Of a DNA stretch of 9,688 bases, positions 5,792 through 9,688 are shown in pieces (position 1 is the stretch's first letter; every line of letters begins with the position of its first letter). The stretch lies in NCBI GenBank assembly GCA_035556395.1, contig DATMFB010000171.1, positions 1 to 9,688 on the forward strand. The letters are read 5' to 3'. Under the pieces are notes generated by a model that was given only the letters and a program-made list of their open reading frames with translations, had not been told where the DNA came from and did no database searches. The translations under genes and the position numbers were made by a program. Source of the DNA: 73-13 sp035556395 (GTDB lineage: Bacteria; Actinomycetota; Actinomycetes; Actinomycetales; Microbacteriaceae).

Positions 5792-6882
5792 ATGGGAGAC
5801 GTGCTTTCGTTCCGTGTCGCACGCAAGGGCGGCTACGAGACCGCGGACGTCGATCGCGCCATCTCCGACATCCGCTCGCAGCTCGACGGGCTGGAGTCCG
5901 AGCGGTCGAAGGACTCCAAGACGATCGAGCGCCTGCAGCGCGAGCTCGATGAGGCGCGCAGCGCGGTCCAGCGGGCGCGGGCGAAGCCGTCGTTCGCCGA
6001 CCTCGGCTCCGCGTTCGAGCAGACGCTGCGCCTCGCCGAGGAGCAGGCGGCGAAGATGATCCGCGAGGCCTCCGCGGAGTCGAAGGCGCTGCGCGACGGC
6101 GCGAAGGCCGAGACCGAGGAGCTCCGTCGGGCCTCCACGCAGGCCGCCGAGGCGCTGCTCCAGGAGGCCGACCAGAAGTCGGCCGAGACGATCAGCCGCG
6201 CCGAGCGCAAGGCCGCCGAGATCGAGAACCGCGCCGACGCGCTGCTCGTCGAGGCGAAGAGCGCGCTCGACAGCGCCGAGTTCAAGGCCGCCTCGATCCG
6301 CGCGGACGCCGAGCGCTACGCCGCCGACGTCCGCACCCAGATCCACCAGGAGACCGAGGACGCGAAGGCCGAGGTGGCGCTGCTCCGGCAGATCGCCGAA
6401 CGCGATGCGCTCCGGGCGAAGAGCGAGATCAAGGTCCTCCAGGAGCAGGCCGAGCAGGACCGGCTCGCGATCCACGAGGAGGCGAGCCGCCACGTGAGCC
6501 GGCGCACGGAGGAGGCCGACCAGATGCTGGCCGACGTGACCGGGCGCGCGAACGCGCTCAACACGGAGGCCGAGGACCACCTCGAGCGCGCCAAGGGCGA
6601 GGCCGGCCGGCTGCTCTCATCCGCGCGTGAGCACGCGAAGGACCTGCTCGCCAGGGCCCGCAGCCGCGCCGACCAGATCGCGATCCGCACGAACGAGCAC
6701 TCCTCGAAGATGCTCGCGGATGCCGAGCTGCGGCTCGCGATCCTCGAGGAGCAGCGGCGGGTCGTCGACGAGTACGTCATCGAGCTGCGCTCGCTCTCCA
6801 GCGCCGATCAGCTCATCACGATCGACGAGCCGCAGGCGCAGCTCCAGCTGCTCGCGAGCCTCGAGGACGAGGACGACGACGC

Positions 6883-6886
<4 letters not shown>
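5792..6886 (+). CDS. DivIVA-like coiled-coil protein
   Basis: 364 residues. The N terminus FRVARKGGYETADVDRAI (7-24) has the DivIVA-type arrangement, a phenylalanine followed by GY and then VD, which in DivIVA forms the membrane-curvature-sensing domain. A first coiled coil spans about 25-63. A short linker leads to FADLGSAFEQTLRLAEEQA (68-86), resembling the second segment of actinobacterial DivIVA-family proteins, and continues as an almost unbroken Ala/Glu/Arg-rich coil to about 335. The tail is acidic (EDEDDDA). There is no membrane helix or enzyme domain. Actinobacterial relatives such as DivIVA/Wag31 and the Scy/FilP group organise polar growth and the cytoskeleton; such a scaffold role is inferred. 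GGAGGG stands 3 bases before the ATG. Its stop overlaps that of mmsA by 4 bp. It lacks the division-gene neighbourhood of true divIVA, so it is probably a paralogue. Confidence 0.8.
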
Positions 6887-8418
<1,532 letters not shown>

Positions 8419-8424
8419 AGCTCA

Positions 8425-8430
8425 AGGTTA
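8425..8430 (-). promoter_or_regulatory. mmsA -10 box, leaderless promoter
   Basis: The minus strand reads TAACCT, then TGAGCT, then the GTG of mmsA. The only Shine-Dalgarno-like run, GGAGGG, ends 16 bases before the start, too far for normal use. The box is 12 bp from the divergent -10 box at 8443-8448. Confidence 0.55.
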
Positions 8431-8442
8431 CTCGCCCTCCCC

Positions 8443-8448
8443 TAGGGT
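8443..8448 (+). promoter_or_regulatory. Phosphotransferase gene -10 box, leaderless promoter
   Basis: TAGGGT followed by six bases (CGAGGC) and the ATG at 8455. The inferred transcription start is on or beside the A of ATG. GAGG within the spacer is only one base from the ATG and could not serve as a normal ribosome site. The -35 region of this promoter would overlap the mmsA -10 box and start site. Confidence 0.58.
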
Positions 8449-8454
8449 CGAGGC

Positions 8455-9444
8455 ATGGTTCGTCCAGCCGAACTGCCCGCGCGCATCCAGGCGGCGCTGC
8501 GCGATGGCCTCGACGCATCGTCGCTCGAGCTCATGACGATCCGCGCGGGCGACACCTTCGCGACCGCCCAGCGGCGCGACGAGCCGTTCGAGGGCGTGGC
8601 CGCGCTCGATCTGACGATCACGGACGCGCCGGGCGCCGTCGAGCGCGTGCTGCCCGTCGTCGTCAAGGCGGGCCGCGACGCGCGCGAGGTCGATGTCTAC
8701 CGGCGCTTCTCGGGTCCTGCGGCGACGCATGGCCTCCTCCCGGCGTTCTACGGCGCGCACATCGCCGACGAGGAGACGCTGCTCGTCATCGAGCGGATCC
8801 AGAACGCGATCCTGCAGGACACGGCCGACGACGTCGCCGCCTGGCACCCGCCGATGCGCTGGCGGATGATCGACGCGCTCGCGCCGATCCACGCGAGCGG
8901 CCTCGGCCAGGCGCCCGCCGCGGAGCGGGGCGCGCCCGATGCAGCGCAGCTCCTCGGCTTCATCGACGCTGGGCGACGGCGCCTCCCGCGCATCGTCACC
9001 CCTGAGGTGCACCGGCTCGCGTCCGGGCTCGTCGACACGATCGGCGACTGGTATCCGCCGGGCGACGCGCTCCCCCGCACCCTCGTCCACGGCGACTTCA
9101 CGGTGCGCAACCTCTGCTTCCGCGCCGACCGCACCCCGGTCGCCTATGACTGGGCGCACGCCGGGTGGGACATGCCGCAGCGCGACCTCGTCGATCTGCT
9201 CGCCTCGACCCTCCAGCCCGGCGCCGAGCAGGCCGCCCTGCGCGAGCCCGTCGAGCGCCATCGGCTCGCGCTCGGCCGAGCCGCCGGCGTCGAGCTCGAC
9301 CCCGATGCCTGGCAGCAGGGCTTCCGGATCCAGCTGCGCCTCGGACTCGTGGACCGCGTGGCGCGCCAGTGGGCGGGCGCTGCCGGCCCGTACCTCGCAC
9401 GGCTCACCGCCGTCACGACGGAGCTGCTGCGGCGGATGTCCTAG
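8455..9444 (+). CDS. APH-type phosphotransferase family protein
   Basis: 329 residues with the aminoglycoside phosphotransferase/choline kinase fold. The N-lobe carries VVVKAG (68-73) with the probable ATP lysine Lys71, and the following helix offers Glu78. LLVIERI (109-115) is the hinge. The catalytic loop is LVHGDFTVRN (210-219), with Asp214 as base and Asn219 as metal ligand, and the DFG-equivalent is VAYDWAHAGWDMPQRDLVDLL, with Asp232 binding metal. All catalytic residues are intact, so kinase activity on a small molecule is plausible. This family covers antibiotic resistance enzymes but also many sugar, choline and unknown kinases; nothing here supports resistance. No signal peptide or membrane helix is seen. 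The gene is probably leaderless, is divergent from mmsA across 36 bases, and its stop codon shares CTAG with the convergent GerW-like gene. Confidence 0.85.
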   Translation: MVRPAELPARIQAALRDGLDASSLELMTIRAGDTFATAQRRDEPFEGVAALDLTITDAPGAVERVLPVVVKAGRDAREVDVYRRFSGPAATHGLLPAFYGAHIADEETLLVIERIQNAILQDTADDVAAWHPPMRWRMIDALAPIHASGLGQAPAAERGAPDAAQLLGFIDAGRRRLPRIVTPEVHRLASGLVDTIGDWYPPGDALPRTLVHGDFTVRNLCFRADRTPVAYDWAHAGWDMPQRDLVDLLASTLQPGAEQAALREPVERHRLALGRAAGVELDPDAWQQGFRIQLRLGLVDRVARQWAGAAGPYLARLTAVTTELLRRMS

Positions 9445-9688
9445 CGGGCGGCCCTGACGACCGCCGCGATGCCGACGCCGAGCGCCGTCAGGACGGGCAG
9501 GCCGAAGGCGAGCAGCGCGATCGGGTTCGGGCGGAAGACGAGCCGCCCGCCGCGCCGGAGGTACGCGCCCACAGGGATCGAGACGCCGCCTCCCCCGCCG
9601 CCGCTGCCCGAGAAGTCCTGACCGTTCGGGGCGCCGACGCCTTCGCCCGCCCCGAACCCGTACCCGACGAAGGAGACCGGGATGATCT
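9441..9688 (-). CDS. GerW/YtfJ-like protein with C-terminal membrane helix (3' part)
   Basis: Only the last 81 complete codons are in the window; the 5' end lies beyond the right edge. The fragment reads VSFVGYGFGAGEG, then SGSGGGGGG, VSIPVGAYLRRGGRLVF, then RPNPIALLAFGLPVLTALG and a short basic end. Glycine-rich strands followed by a PVG(A/F)-type strand are characteristic of the YtfJ/GerW family (Spore_YtfJ), named for a Bacillus spore germination protein and also present in many Actinobacteria that make no spores. The final hydrophobic stretch (PIALLAFGLPVLTALGVGIA) should form one membrane helix, with the basic residues after it probably cytoplasmic. The role outside endospore formers is unknown. 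The stop codon overlaps that of the phosphotransferase gene by 4 bp. Confidence 0.75.
   Translation of the reverse strand, partial: IIPVSFVGYGFGAGEGVGAPNGQDFSGSGGGGGGVSIPVGAYLRRGGRLVFRPNPIALLAFGLPVLTALGVGIAAVVRAAR

Noticed and set aside
8455..9444. Aminoglycoside resistance gene
   Set aside because: The phosphotransferase motifs are generic to a large kinase superfamily; nothing in the sequence or context points to antibiotic substrates.

Overview
The window is very GC-rich, coding-dense bacterial chromosome. Several genes point to a high-GC actinobacterium, most likely of the Microbacteriaceae: a DUF3145 protein (an Actinobacteria-restricted family), a DivIVA-like coiled-coil protein, a GerW-type protein with a C-terminal membrane helix, and TANNNT -10 boxes placed directly in front of start codons. 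The family-level assignment is an inference from protein resemblance; no rRNA or tRNA gene is present to confirm it.

Layout. Positions 1-75 are a repeat block lying against the stop codon of a minus-strand DUF3145 gene (76-594). Four further transcription units follow on the minus strand: a PadR-family regulator (731-1294) with a palindrome inside its own promoter; a pirin gene (1832-2809) overlapping a cupin lipoprotein gene (1347-1835); and the potassium channel pair ktrB (3537-4898) and ktrA (2855-3544). From 4976 two genes run on the plus strand: a dihydropteroate synthase-fold protein that has lost the family's active-site signatures (4976-5728), and a 364-residue DivIVA-like coiled-coil protein (5792-6886). 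Next is a minus-strand CoA-acylating methylmalonate-semialdehyde dehydrogenase (6883-8418), divergent from a plus-strand APH-type phosphotransferase (8455-9444). The right edge holds the 3' end of a minus-strand GerW/YtfJ-like gene (9441-9688). There is no gene-free stretch over 300 bases.

How the pieces fit. KtrB and KtrA form one potassium uptake complex. Pirin and the cupin lipoprotein are translationally coupled but act on opposite sides of the membrane, so a shared pathway is uncertain. The other genes look like separate units of a compact core genome, not an accessory island; I see no phage, insertion sequence, CRISPR or defence system.

Most notable signals. (1) Five genes have a TANNNT box exactly 6 or 7 bases before the start codon, a coherent leaderless-transcription pattern, while genes inside operons have Shine-Dalgarno sites. 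(2) A dispersed repeat seen at the left edge recurs inside the cupin gene and supplies most of its signal peptide. (3) A 16-bp palindrome sits in the padR promoter. (4) The dihydropteroate synthase-like protein appears to be a pseudoenzyme beside a DivIVA-like scaffold gene. (5) Both convergent gene pairs overlap by exactly 4 bp at their stop codons.
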